From Guyanagaster necrorhizus (Eukaryota > Basidiomycota > Agaricomycetes > Agaricales > Physalacriaceae): 64,000 bases of DNA. The position numbers and the translations under genes were made by a program. The notes under the pieces are model-generated. The model saw only the letters and a program-made list of their open reading frames with translations, was not told the DNA's origin and did no database searches. The stretch lies in NCBI RefSeq assembly GCF_019112545.1, contig NW_025064891.1:585311-649310 (forward strand). The letters run 5' to 3'. This document shows, one piece after another, positions 35,999 to 47,826 of this stretch (positions within the stretch are counted from its first letter, which is position 1; every line of letters begins with the position of its first letter).

Positions 35999-37034
35999 CC
36001 AGAAAGTGATGGCTATGATGCTATTATCATCATAGTCAATCACTTTTCCAAAGTGATCATTCTGATCACTTGTTTGACAGAATTAACATTAAAAGGATAG
36101 ATGAAGATCCTTCAGGATGAGGTCTATACTAAATATGGCATGCTACAAGTTATCATTTCAGATAGGAGACTATAATTTGTCTCCAAATTCCTAGATGACT
36201 TGACTCCTTAATATCAAGCAAAATGCATCAATAGTATACTATCCACAAACAGATGGCCAAATAGAGTGGGTGAATTAGGAAATTGAAAAGTATCTCCAAT
36301 TTTTCATCAACTATCAATAAGATGATTGGATAGAATGGCTGGCACTAGCCACTTTTCAACACAATAATAGGATTTATTTGGCAACTGACAAAACTCCCTT
36401 TTTCATTAACTATGGGTGATACTCTCATGTTGCCCAAAGTGAGCAAGCACATATAATGACACTAGCATCAGTGGATTTTGCTATGACAATAGCAAAAATT
36501 CATGATAAAATGAAGACAGCTCTTGAAAAGACTGCCTCTACTATAAAGAAGCAATATGACAAACACTACAGGCTAGCCTATGAATATTCAGTCAATGATA
36601 AAGTTTGGCTAGATACCACAAATCTCCACCTCCCTTGTCTAAAACAAAAACTAGCAGACAAGTGCACTGGACCCTTCACTATTCTTGCAAAAGTTAATGC
36701 ATCCATATATAAATTATGACTTTCTATCACATGAAAAGTCCATAATGTTTTTAACAAGATATTATTGACACCATACATCACACTGGTCTTCTAAAATCAG
36801 GAACATCTACCACTATCACCACCAGATCTGATTGATGACAAAGAATATTATGAGATTGATCAAATACTAAACTACAAATTATGAAAAATCAAGGCATATA
36901 ATGGTAGAACAATGATGACAGTGGACTATCTTGTCAGTTGGAAAGGATATAGACCAGAATCTAACCAATGGGTTAATAAGAAACAAATAGATACTAGTGA
37001 TGCTATATATGACTATAAACAGGGATTGAATTAA
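35999..37034 (+). pseudogene. Gy-A1 integrase C-terminal half and chromodomain
   Basis: Resumes the integrase interrupted by B2: PESDGYDAIIIIVNHFSKVI, then the second catalytic Asp region VIISDRRL, FVSKFLDDL, and the glutamate region near ACAGATGGCCAAATAGAG (36252-36269). A clean stretch at 36456-36719 reads MTIAKIHDKMKTALEKTAS, KKQYDKHYRLAYEYSVNDKV, DKCTGPFTILAKVN. The C-terminal chromodomain reads EYYEIDQILNYKL, then DYLVSWKGYRPESNQWVN, ending YDYKQGLN and TAA at 37032-37034. The chromodomain places the element among the chromoviruses. Confidence 0.87.
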
Positions 37035-37243
37035 ACAACAATCCTATAGAGAAAAGGGGCAGGTCACAAGAATTATTGGATAACAACAGAGGATATATTG
37101 ATGACAAGCACTCAATGTCTTCATAAATCTTATGAAACAATGGGCAGATCATTATGACTAGAACAAGATATTGTGACTGCCTATAGACTGACAGACTTAT
37201 TCTTAACAAAGCCATCAGGATGATAGTCTTAAGGAGGGGGTAA

Positions 37244-37778
37244 TATTATGATTTTTCCTATTTTCTTTTCTTTTTACTTGATTTATTCAGGAATTAACCC
37301 CTATTTCTGCTTAGTCAGAGCACCTAAACTGGTGCTTAGGACTATGGGAAGGCTTAGTCAGCAGCACTGCCCAGGTTCTACTATGCTGCTGTGAAGCCTC
37401 ACAGCAGCACAATGACAGAAGTGCCTCTTTTGTCATTGCACAGCAGTAACAGCAGTAACAGCTCAACAGCAGACAATACTCTTTTGTAAGTAGCTTGGCA
37501 ACCCTGGACAAAATGCTCTACAGCATCAGGAAGGACAATTAGGTAGTTATAGATTTAGAATGGATGTCAATTAGTATATAAGTAGCATAGCTCTCACTGT
37601 AATAATTTCAGCTTTGAGCTAAAGTTTATTCTTTCACTATCTTATCTTGAGTGACTTGCAATGCCTTGACAACACAGCACCATCAAACACATCAAGTGGA
37701 CTCTGACATTCTAACCTGAAGTGCAAGGTTGTGTCAGTTTATCACATGTTATTAGTCACATGAAATTTGGGCTTAATA
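37244..37778 (+). repeat. Gy-A1 3' LTR with polypurine tract
   Basis: 535 bp, partner of 10859-11393. First bases TATT (from TGTT), last bases TAATA (from TAACA). Polypurine tract AAGGAGGGGG at 37231-37240. Followed by TTTCC, the duplication of 10854-10858, and then by copia coding sequence. Confidence 0.9.
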
Positions 37779-37783
37779 TTTCC

Positions 37784-38099
37784 TGACCAGCAGACACAGC
37801 TGAAACATATTCTGCCTCTGTCATTGAGAGTATCACAAATGCCTGAAGATGACTCATCCAGCTAATTGCTCCAGTCTCTATTTTGACAATGAAGCCACTT
37901 GTGGAATACCCACTATCTTTATCACCTCTATGATCTGCATCATAATAAGTCTTGAAGTTGAAGACTGGTGAATTTGACTCAGAGTTGGGAGAGTAGACAA
38001 TGCAATAGTTAACTGTGCCCTTCAGATAGCATAGAAGCCATTTGAGAGCTTTCTAGTGGACTATGCCAGAGTTTTTGCTGAATCATGAGAGTACACTCA
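37784..38099 (-). pseudogene. Ty1/copia RT-RNase H fragment (piece 2 of the split copia element)
   Basis: The minus strand reads FSKNSGIVH.KALKWLLCYL, KGTVNYCIVYSPNS, then the RNase H start YYDADHRGDKDSGYSTSGFI, VKIETGAISWMSHLQ, LSMTEAEYVSAVSAGQE. TEAEY is the copia RNase H active-site motif. The sequence joins piece 1 at 10858 on one side and piece 3 at 54015 on the other (VAYSV / VLS.FSK), separated by Gy-A1 and Gy-A2 respectively. Confidence 0.9.
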
Positions 38100-38562
38100 T
38101 GTTATGATTTTCTTTTTTTTATTCTCCTTTTCCTGAATTAACCTCTATTTATGCTTAGTCAGAGTGCCTAGACTAGCACTTAGAATTGTGAGAGAAGCTT
38201 AATCATCATGAACAAGCTAATCTATCATTGTCCTCTGATATAGTGATCAGCCATCAATAATGCACAATCAACCTTTTGTGTATAATAGCAATGCTCAAGG
38301 ATAATAGGCATAAGGACTTAACAACAAATAATAGATAGTCTTATATTTATCTATGCTATGTATAGTATATAAGAAGGCTTGCTCTCACTAGAAAATCTCC
38401 AGCTTTGAGCTAAAGTTTATCTTTATACTATTATACTCTTGAGCTAATTCTAAGATCTTGAAGCATATCGATCAACAGTCACATAAAGTAAACTCTGATA
38501 TTCCACTTGAAATGCAAAGTGACATCAGTTTATCACATGTCTATGATCACATGAGTCTAACA
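38100..38562 (+). repeat. Gy-A2 5' LTR
   Basis: 463 bp, TGTTATGATTTTC...GAGTCTAACA. TATATAAG box near 38366. Shares the CTTAGTCAGAG block with the Gy-A1 LTR. Confidence 0.87.
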
Positions 38563-41500
38563 ATTAGCTTGAAGCTTCTTTTTCTCTTTCCTCATACATA
38601 ATAGTGTAAAAGAAACCAAATGTCATCTATCAATCCAGAATCTCTTGCTTCTATCATCAGAACACTGTTAGGCTTGCTGGTGATCATTCAGCTCTGCCAA
38701 GAAAGACAATCTATCACTGCTTGAGCAGTCAGGCACTACTGAGATTTCCAAAACATCCACTGAATTCTATGAAATATCATATCTGACCTCTCCCTCTATA
38801 ACATTCCAGTCACTCTCTAAACCTTCTACCAGCTTCTGACAGGAACTGTACCCCAAGCTGAGTCTAGGAGAATGAATTTATAGAGCACTTTACAAAAAGG
38901 ACATTAATATTCCCTTTAACCCTCTCAAAACAACAGCAGAAACAGCAACCCTTACCTCACAGGATTCAGAAACCCATGGATTCCACCACTGGTCTCTGAC
39001 CATGAGGATGAAGACCTCCCTGACAACTTCTTTGATGATGTGCCCTTTGACACTTCTGCTCTCACAGAGTATAGGGTTGGAAATTGTGTCTAAGACTCTC
39101 TTGATGCTATTAGGGTGGCTCTAAGATCTCAATCCATTTTGTCTGCACACACTAGACATGACTCACTCTATGTGACTCTAGAGTCTAGTCCACTATTAAC
39201 TGAGTACACAGACTCAAACCCCAAATCTGAAGATCCCAGAGAGTGGTAGAGACTAACTGTCTAAGACATCATTGACCAGTATTCTAGAGACTTCACTAAA
39301 GAAGAGCTCAGGGCAGCCAGTGAAAAGGTCATCTAAGACCTCAACTAGGTAGAAGAAGAACAAGTACAGAGGGAAACTCTCTACTATGATAAGTTATATG
39401 ATACACAGTATCATTGATGACAGTGAGAGCTTAAAGCTGCTGAGTGAAGCACTTCTAGCTCCTGCATCTCTGACTTATAAACAAATCACATATGCTCCCT
39501 ATTCAGAGAGCCTAGTACTGCTGCAGAAACTGAGACTGACCCCTGAGCAGAACTCTATAGTCCTGTCACCTTCAGCAAAGCTGTGAAGAGAGACAATGAT
39601 CCTCCTCCTTGAAGGAATAATGACTCTCCTCTCCAAACTATCAGCATCATCAGCACTGACACTATCCTCTCTCACTCTGACTCCATACTCAATGCCTACA
39701 GGCTATGAGTTTCTCTTAATGCTCACATTTCTGACTGAGGGCTCAGACAATTCCTGAGAGGAAGGGTTGCTCAACTCTTTTTTAATCTTTAGTTCTATAT
39801 CAACTTTCACATTTATAGCTGAGACTTGAAGGCAGTGAGAGCATATAAAGGCTACTGGTATGATCTCAATCTCAGTGCCACCCTCCAGCCTCCTCCTCCA
39901 GCCAATGTTGTCAGATCCAGCAACAGGAATGATGACCAGCTCACCAGCAACAGTTAGACTCCTGGTGCCATCTATCTATGACCTGTATGACAACTCTCTC
40001 ATTGAGGACAATGAGGATGAGGATAGTGAGAAAGGAGATGATGAGGACAGTGACCTCTTTGCTCTCCCAGAAGAATATTAGTATCCAGAGGACCCAACAG
40101 AGGAAACTGATGAAGAAGTGTTACTTGAAGAAATACAACAATATAGGGAAAAGGAGTATAATGAGCTATATAGAGAAGAAATAACCTTCCTGTGGAGGGA
40201 TGCCAGATAGTTAGCCTCAGAAATAGAGCAGAAGTATATTCATATAGACAGTAATAAACAGCAGAATATCCTATGATATTCCACCATTAAATATGCAATT
40301 GACTCTTATAACAGACAACATCTGGAAGATTGACTCAGCAAACTGCTGAGGTATTGATCCCAGTATGACATTGAACCTATACTATAGACTCCATCCACTG
40401 CCTCAAAATGAGCTGTCTACATGGCTCTCTTATTTTGAACAAACACAAGCTATTTTTCATACTTCACCCTTTTGATACAAATTATGATAAGCTAGCTCTC
40501 TCAGCCATGACCATGAACAACCATTCAGCCTGCCAGCTTTAACAATCCATAGACCAGCAAGAGAAGCCATCTACTCAGTGGACAACTCCCACCTGATGAG
40601 ACTGAGAGAAGCAGGAAGGATCTAGTCAAAGATGATTCTGAAGCTATTTAGTTAGGGTTTACCATCAAGAATGGAGTAATCATATGCAAGGAAGCTGCCT
40701 CACAAGAAAGCCCCATAGCCAACAACAACTCCCTTCACTCTTTTTCAGAGCCTCCAACTGAATGATGCTGCCTGCCCTTCAATAAATACCTGAACCCCAT
40801 GGGTATACTACCTCAGAATACCACTATGCTCCAGTGCAAGCCAGACCTCTTTCATACTCTCTGATTGTTCAAAGGCACATCCAATGTCATCAACTGCTTT
40901 CTCATTGACTGTGAGCAATATTTTGAGGTATACATTATATACTTCAGAACTGATATGAACAAGATAGTGTTTGCTGCCTTATACTTCAAAAGTAAGGCCA
41001 AATGCTGATAGATACTTATCTCTCTCTCATTCTACTCCTCCATGTGACAACACTACCGATTTTTGTTCTGGCCCATCTTTAAACAAATAGTAAAGGATAA
41101 ATTTGTTGACCCAGCCATTCAAGGAGTACATAAGAATAAGATAAAGAAGTTACAAATGGCCAGTGACAAAGTCACCAGTGAGTACTTTGATAAGCTGGAG
41201 CAACTCAGAACTCTAGCTGGGATATAGAAAAGCACTGATGATAATAGAAAGATGGTCAAATATCTCAAACTTAGAGCCTCTGCATTATATATAAAGATGA
41301 TCTTCAATATTGGAACTAACATCCTGAAGGAATACAACATATAGAAGAAGAGAATAACCAAAATGAACAAGGAGCACCTTCACCAGAAAGTGGTAAATAC
41401 TGGTCTTATACTAGATAAGAAGCCTAGTCCCTCCTCCAATGGCAAGATCAGCACTCTTAAGCCCAGCACCTCTATGACACCTTCCTACACTATGCAAAAA

Positions 41501-41668
41501 ACTGAAACTGACACAATCTATACTGGGGTCAGCAAGCTGATAAACATTAACTGCATGAAAAAAGAAGGAAAATGCTTCACTTGCAGGCAGAAGAGACACA
41601 TGGTGAAGGATTGCCTAAGAAAGAAGAAGACTCAGAAAGATATCCAAGCACAGATTGCTAAACTCTAG
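38563..41668 (+). pseudogene. Gy-A2 leader and gag
   Basis: The leader TTAGCTTGAAGCTTCT matches that of Gy-A1. Gag is recognisable from a Gln-rich patch (~38930), an acidic stretch (EDNEDEDSEKGDDEDSDLF, ~40005-40060), the capsid motif FWPIFKQIVKDKFVDPAIQG (~41068-41125) and DKVTSEYFDKLEQLRTLAG, and a zinc knuckle CFTCRQKRHMVKDC (~41576-41617, intact C-X2-C-X4-H-X4-C). A clean 101-codon piece ends at the TAG at 41666-41668. Upstream there are many stops. Confidence 0.78.
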
Positions 41669-44600
41669 AAAGAAGATAAAGCACTTGAAGCTGAGATAAA
41701 GATAGAGAAAGTAAAAGATGGGGCTGATCAGTGAGCAATTCTATTGAGTTGGCCAAAGGACTTTATAGTATGTAACATACAGCTGCTGGATGAACTGATA
41801 GTATCTCTGTAGCTACCTCTATGTTTAAATTATGCATGCATTTGAATATACTCACATCAGTCATTGCACACCAAGAATTGCCTAAAGAAAAAACTCAAAT
41901 GCTTTTGGGCTGAATAAAGAGAGTGATCCCTACTAAATGGCTCAAACCATTTGACACAGAATGGATCTGATGAGCCATCAAGGAAGCACCAATAGAAGAA
42001 GCAGCAAAGATGGTACTCAAAAACTGAGTACATAAGATCTGAGTTGAAAAAATAATTAATGAGATAATCAAAAGAATAAAGAAAGTGGAGCAATGGCAAG
42101 CTCTAGAGTGGGTTGATGAACTCTATGATCTCAAACAATATGTCTGACACACCAAAACCCTAGGACATGACTTGATCACTAAAGTGCAAATAGAAATGCT
42201 AACAAACTGAGTCAGTCATATAGTCACTACTCTAATCAACAGCAGATACACTGGCAGCTCAATAAATTAGGCTTTCATCAATAAGTACCATCTTTCTACC
42301 TGAGCTATGGCAGCACCCATTCCCATGTACAACACTGATAGGACCAAGAACTAAGCTGGCTTGATCACCAAGTTTGTCAAACTGCATCTCATCATTGGAG
42401 ATCACTCCAAATGAATAGATCTCACTATCACTGACCTTAGGAACAAGAAAGTCTTCCTCAGACATAACTGGTTAATCTGCCACAATCCTCTGATCAATTG
42501 GAAAACTGAACACATCACATTTGCATGATGCAAATGTTGAAAAATCTCATTCAAACTATCAGATGAAGACTCAGAGGAACAGTGGGATGAAGAGATGGAG
42601 AATGGTGAGACTATTCTCACTATTGACCTCTAATCAGCACTGCATCTTTAGACAATACATCATGCTAATAACCTAGCTGCAAAAGCAAATACAGCAAAAG
42701 AAAAAAAAATGTTTAAAGAAATGATGCTGAAATGAGCATGAGATTATTGGGACCTGTTCAAAAAAGAGGGCTTTGATGAGTTGCCAGAGCCAACACTGTG
42801 GGATCACACAATCAAGTTAATCCTTAATGCCAATGCTAACCTTGACTGCAAAACCTATCCACTGGGTCACTATGAGCAACAAGAGCTTGACAAATTCTTA
42901 GAAGAAAACTTGTCCAGCAGAAGAATTTGGCTATCAAAATCACCGATGGCTTCTCCCATTTTTTTCATCAAAAAGAAAGACAGCAAGCTCCAACTGGTAC
43001 AAGATTACTGAAAGCTTAATGAAATGATGATCAAGAACTGGTACCTATTATTCCTGATCTCAGAGCTGATGGACAAACTCCAAAATGCCAAGTATTACAC
43101 CAAACTTGATGTCTGGTGGGGGTATAATAATATGCACATCAAGGAGGGAGATGAGTGGAAGGTGGCATTCAGAACCAATTGTAAGCTTTTCAAACCTATG
43201 GTCTTGTTCTTTGAATTGACAAACTCTCTAGCAATATTGCAGTAGATGATGAACAATGTATTCAAGAATCTTATAGCCACTGGGAAGGTCACAATTTACC
43301 TCAATAACATCCTTATAATGTCCAAAGACCAGACTGAACATCAAAAACTGATCTGCTAAGTCTTAGAATTGATGAGGAAACACAAGTTATTTTTGAAAGT
43401 GAAAAAATATGAATTTAAAGTACTAGAGATAGAGTACTTGGAGGTTATAATCAGTGAGAGAAGTATCCACATGGACTCTGTAAAGGTTGCAGAGATCATT
43501 GAATAGCCAGAACCAACCAAAAGGAAGGAGCTCTAATCTTTGTTAGGGTTTATCAATTTCTATTATTGGTTCATTTAAGACTACAGCAAGATAGTCCATC
43601 TAATAATCCAACTGACTGGAAATGCTCCCTGGACCTGGAGCCTGTCACAGCAAACAGCCTTTGATGATCTGAAGTAATGACTCACCAAAGGTATTATACT
43701 AGCCATACCTACTCAAGACAGAAAGTTCAAGGTCAAGACAGACTCTAGCAAAGAAGCCATAGGAGTGGTGCTCTCACAGGAGCAGAAAGGAAGGTGGAGG
43801 CCTGTAACATTCCTTTTGAAGGCTCTCTCTATGATAGAATGAAACTACAAGATATACAACAAGGAGCTACTTACTATTATGCTCATCTTCAAGGAATGGC
43901 ATCACTATCTGATCAGTGCAGTTTAAACCTTTGAAATATAGACTGATCATCAAAACCTATGCTATTTTCATCAACTGCAAAAACTAAATCAATGGCAGGC
44001 TCAATCATGACCAAGGACAGGATAACAACATGAGGGTGATATTACTAAAACCAGAGCATTTTTGGGCAATGATCATACTAATGGAAAAAGAAATATATGA
44101 GCAAATCAAGAGCACTACAAGAGACAATAAGAAGTGGGATCAGCATGTAGCTCTATCACTTAATCATGAATGAGGAATGACAAAGGAAGGAAAGATGATC
44201 TATTATGATAGATGGATCTATATCTCATACAATGAGAGACTTTAAGGAGAAATCATCACCATATATCATGATTATACTATGGCAGAACATCCAGGAATCA
44301 CCAAGACCAAAGAGTTGGTTTTATGGGAATATTGGTGGCCAAAAATCAGCCAAGACATTGAATGATACATAAAGAGATGTGAAGTGTGTCAGAGAGGAAA
44401 GTCTTCCACTCAACCACAGACCACACTATTGCATCCAAATGAAATCCCACAAGCACCATAGACACATATATTGGTGGATATGATCACTAGGCTACCTGAA
44501 TGCAATAGATATGATGTCAGTATTGTCATCATAGACTGGTTCTCAAAAGCAATTATCTCAATTGCCTGCTTAACAGAATTCACTTCTGAAGAATGAGTGA

Positions 44601-45535
44601 AAATCCTTCATGATGAAGTGTATGCCAAACACAGTATATCTCAAGTTGTGATCTCTGATCAGAGACTGCAATTTGTCTCTAAGTTCTTGAATGACCTATA
44701 CAAACTCCTTAGCATTCAATGGAATGCTTCTACAGTCTATCATCCTCAGACAGACAGACAAACTGAGTGAGCCAATCAAGAGATCAAGAAGTATCTTTGG
44801 TTGTTTATTAACTACTGACAGAATAACTGAGTTGAATGATTGGCTCTTATATCCTTTCAACACAATAACAGAATCCACTCTGCTATAGGGAAAACACCAT
44901 TTTTTATCAACTATGGCTGACACTCAAATGTCTCCCACACTACACATGCCCACATTTTGATGTCTATCTCTTCTGACTTCACCACCATGATAACTAAAAT
45001 TCACAAAAAAACTTGCTCCACTCTTAAAAAAATAGCCACCTCCATAAAAAAATAATATAATAAACACTGCACACCCTCTTATAATTATAATATCAACAAT
45101 AAAGTATGGTTCAACACAATAAATCTACATCTTCTACACCTAAAGCAGAAGCTAGCCAACAAATGCACTGGATCTTTCACTATTACCATCAAAGTCAGTG
45201 CCTCCACACATAAGCTACATCTTCCAATCAATTGGAAGGTACATGATATCTTTAATGAAACACTTCTCATCCCCTTCATTCTGCCTGCATTCTCAAATCA
45301 AAAATGGCCTTCATTTTCTCCTCTAGACTTTATCAATGATAAAGAATATTATAAAATTGATCAGATTTTGAACCATAAACTACAGAAAATCAGGGCCAAA
45401 AAGGGTAGTATGATGATAACTATTGATTACTTAATCAGTTGAAAAGGTTATAGACCTGAATCTAATCAATAGATCAATGAGAAATGCATGAGTGCTGATG
45501 ATGCCATATATGAATATGAGTTATCCCTAAATTAA
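41669..45535 (+). pseudogene. Gy-A2 pol (PR-RT-RNase H-IN-chromodomain)
   Basis: Protease-like TLINSRYTGSSIN (~42229-42268; catalytic Asp changed to Asn). RT: SPMASPIFFIKKKDSKLQLV, YYTKLDVWWGYNNMHIKEGD (43095-43155), TIYLNNILIMSKD (YLDD to YLNN, ~43290-43330). RNase H region near 43730-43930. Integrase with YWWPKISQDIE and CEVCQRGKSST (~44330-44410), ISDQRLQFVSKFLNDL (~44652-44700), and QTDRQTE-like glutamate region (~44750). Chromodomain EYYKIDQILNHKLQKI, then DYLIS.KGYRPESNQ, stop TAA 45533-45535. Stops and altered catalytic residues show it is dead. Confidence 0.85.
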
Positions 45536-45828
45536 GCCATCAGAATGATAGTTTTAAGGAGGAGGTAATGTTATAATTTTCTTTCTTTTATTCTTCTTTT
45601 TCTGAATTAATCTCTATTTATGCTTAGTCAGAGTGCCTAAACTAACACTTAGGATCATGAGAGAAGCTTAGTCATCATAAATAAGCCAATCCATCATTGT
45701 TTTCTGACATAGTGATCAGCCCTTGACAATACACAATCAATCTTTTGTGTATAGTAGCAATGCTCAAGGATAATGGACACAAAGACTTGACAACAAATAA
45801 TAGATAGTCTTATATTTATCTATGCTAT

Positions 45829-46326
45829 TGTTATGTGCATGCCGCTGGCCTCTATGTCACCTCAACCAACCATGAATTCTATCACGCTACCCACCGGACT
45901 CTGGCTGCTTCCTATTACCTACTAATTTCATTTCACCATTATCATTTCACATCTGTATTTCACATTGTAATACCTAAACCCTGAACTCGGTAGCGAATAT
46001 TCACACTGGAACCCAATGGAACCCGACTCGGAATTAGCTACCATTAGTATATAAAGCCATGTATATCACTGTAACTACTCAGTTCGAATATCAACTTGGA
46101 TAAGCCACCCACACTTTGCACTCACTTCAACTCCTCACTATCTCGTCTGTTGGATTCTGCTCCAAAGAACATTCCAGTTCACTTCTCTGACGAATCTCCA
46201 TCCTGTCTATCCAGATCCTTAGGCCCCGACTCAAGGGTGACATTGCCAATAGCTTTGTCAACACCCACGCACTCCACCAGACTCTGTGAGTGCACTCAAG
46301 CCCACTCGATTGGCACGTTCCTAACA
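45829..46326 (+). repeat. B3 5' LTR
   Basis: 498 bp, TGTTATGTGCATGCCG...GGCACGTTCCTAACA. Same length as the 3' LTR. Confidence 0.95.
46048..46055 (+). promoter_or_regulatory. TATA box of the Gy-B LTR
   Basis: TATATAAA in the 5' LTR, conserved at the same place in the B3 3' LTR (~53521) and in the B2 LTRs. It is the likely core promoter for the genomic RNA, with transcription starting downstream inside the LTR. Confidence 0.55.
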
Positions 46327-46366
46327 GTATATTTGAACTCAAACCCTTGAGTTGAAAAATTTTATC

Positions 46367-47806
46367 ATATCCACCACATTTACCCAATCCACAGAAACTG
46401 ATCCTGAACAAACCCAGCCTACCCATCCAAACATGTTTTCCATGGAAGACATTCTGGCCTCTGCCTCAAAGAAACAACCAAGCCTTTTCGGATCAGCCTC
46501 CAGTAGAAGACAACCTTCTCGTAGAGAAACCTACCATCACTCTAGCTTCACTATCCACCAACCTAATTACAACAATTTCTCTAACTCTTTCAATGCCACC
46601 AGCATCCCAACCAATGGGGCCTGATGGGCCAGCCTGATGTATGGTGCCCAAACTGACCCCCCAATAAACCCCTTATCCCTGAGCAACATGCATGGGAACC
46701 CAGACAGCCCAGACTCAGAGGGCAGAGATGAAGACACTCCTACTCATACTCTCATTTGACAGAAACCAGGTGGCAATCCACCAAACCCTTTTCTAGATGG
46801 ACCAGGAGGACCAGGTGGACCAGGTGGTTCGAATGGCCCAGGTAGCTCTGATGGCCCCACAGGAAGTAATAATTCAAACCAGCAGGACATGTTTCTAGAA
46901 TTCATAAATCTGTTATGAGGAGTCTCTGCTTCTCTCAACAACCCTAAACCAGCCACCATCCATACCAAGGTCAAGAAACTAGAACCATTTGATGGCTCTG
47001 ACTCTCACAAACTGAAGGCATTCATTGTCTCCCTTCAGTTGAATTTCAATGACAGACCTACTGTGTTTGCAACAGATGCCAACAAGGTTAACTACACCAT
47101 TTCATTCCTGGCTGGCACTGCACTTAACTGGTTCAAACCAGACATTCTTAACCCCAATCTGCAGAATCCACCAGCCTGGCAATTCTCCTATGCAGCTTTC
47201 CTAGATGAGCTTCATAGCAACTTTGGCCCCTTTGATGCTATCAGAGATGCTGAAGATGCATTAGAACACCTTCAGATGCATGATGGAGATCAGATCATGA
47301 AGTATATGGTCCAATTCAATCAGTATGCTTCACAAATTGAGTACAGAGATAACTCCCTCTACTATGTCTTTTACTATGGCCTCTGCACCCATATCAAGGA
47401 TGACATGGCACACCATGGGAAGCCAAATAACCTTCATGATATGTGCTTCCTTGCTCAAGAACTTAATGCTCGCTACTGGACCCAAAAGACTAAAATTGCT
47501 CATGAAAACCGGGACAATAAATCCCCTAACCCTAAATCCAAGGGGTCTAACATGTCTTTCTTGGACTCCAGCTCCACACCAAAATCTACCACCCCTAAGC
47601 CCTATGCTGACAAGCTAGGCAAAGATGGCCATCTTATTCAGGAAGAAAAAGACCGCTGGCACCAGAATAACCTTTGCATGTTCTGTGGAGCTAAACACAA
47701 GACCGAGGACTGCAACAAGTGGAAGACAGCAGCCTCTGCTAAGGGTCGTGCAGCAGAAGTTGACACTGCTCTTGTGGAACCAGCCCCAACAGAGTCGGAA
47801 AACTAG
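46367..47806 (+). pseudogene. B3 gag
   Basis: 480 codons including the stop; start ATA (ATG in B2), stop TAG 47804-47806. N-terminus with EDILASASKKQPSLFGSAS; Gly/Pro-rich linker (PGGPGGPGGSNGPGSSDGPT); capsid core LNWFKPDILNPNLQNPPAWQ, FSYAAFLDELHSNFGPFDAI, NQYASQIEYRDNSLYYVFYY, LCTHIKDDMAHHGKPNNLHD; C-terminal NNLCMFCGAKHKTEDCNKWK. That is C-X2-C-X3-H-X4-C, one residue shorter than a standard retroviral zinc knuckle. The last 256 codons (from 47039) are uninterrupted; the upstream half has a few TGA/TAG codons. Confidence 0.9.
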
Positions 47807-47826
47807 AAAGCAACCCTGTTCCCTCC

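Larger units (their letters stand above)
10859..37778 (+). mobile_element. Gy-A1: chromodomain Ty3/gypsy retrotransposon, split by two large insertions
   Basis: Bounded by two 535-bp LTRs and a TTTCC target-site duplication (10854-10858 and 37779-37783). The 26.9-kb span contains insertion X with B1 (about 14095-24622) and B2 (27986-35993); without them the element is ~8.4 kb. Gag, protease, RT, RNase H, integrase and chromodomain are recognisable in order but broken by many stops. The 3' LTR now begins TATT instead of TGTT and ends TAATA instead of TAACA, both G-to-A or C-to-T changes. It sits within the RNase H gene of the copia element. Confidence 0.88.
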
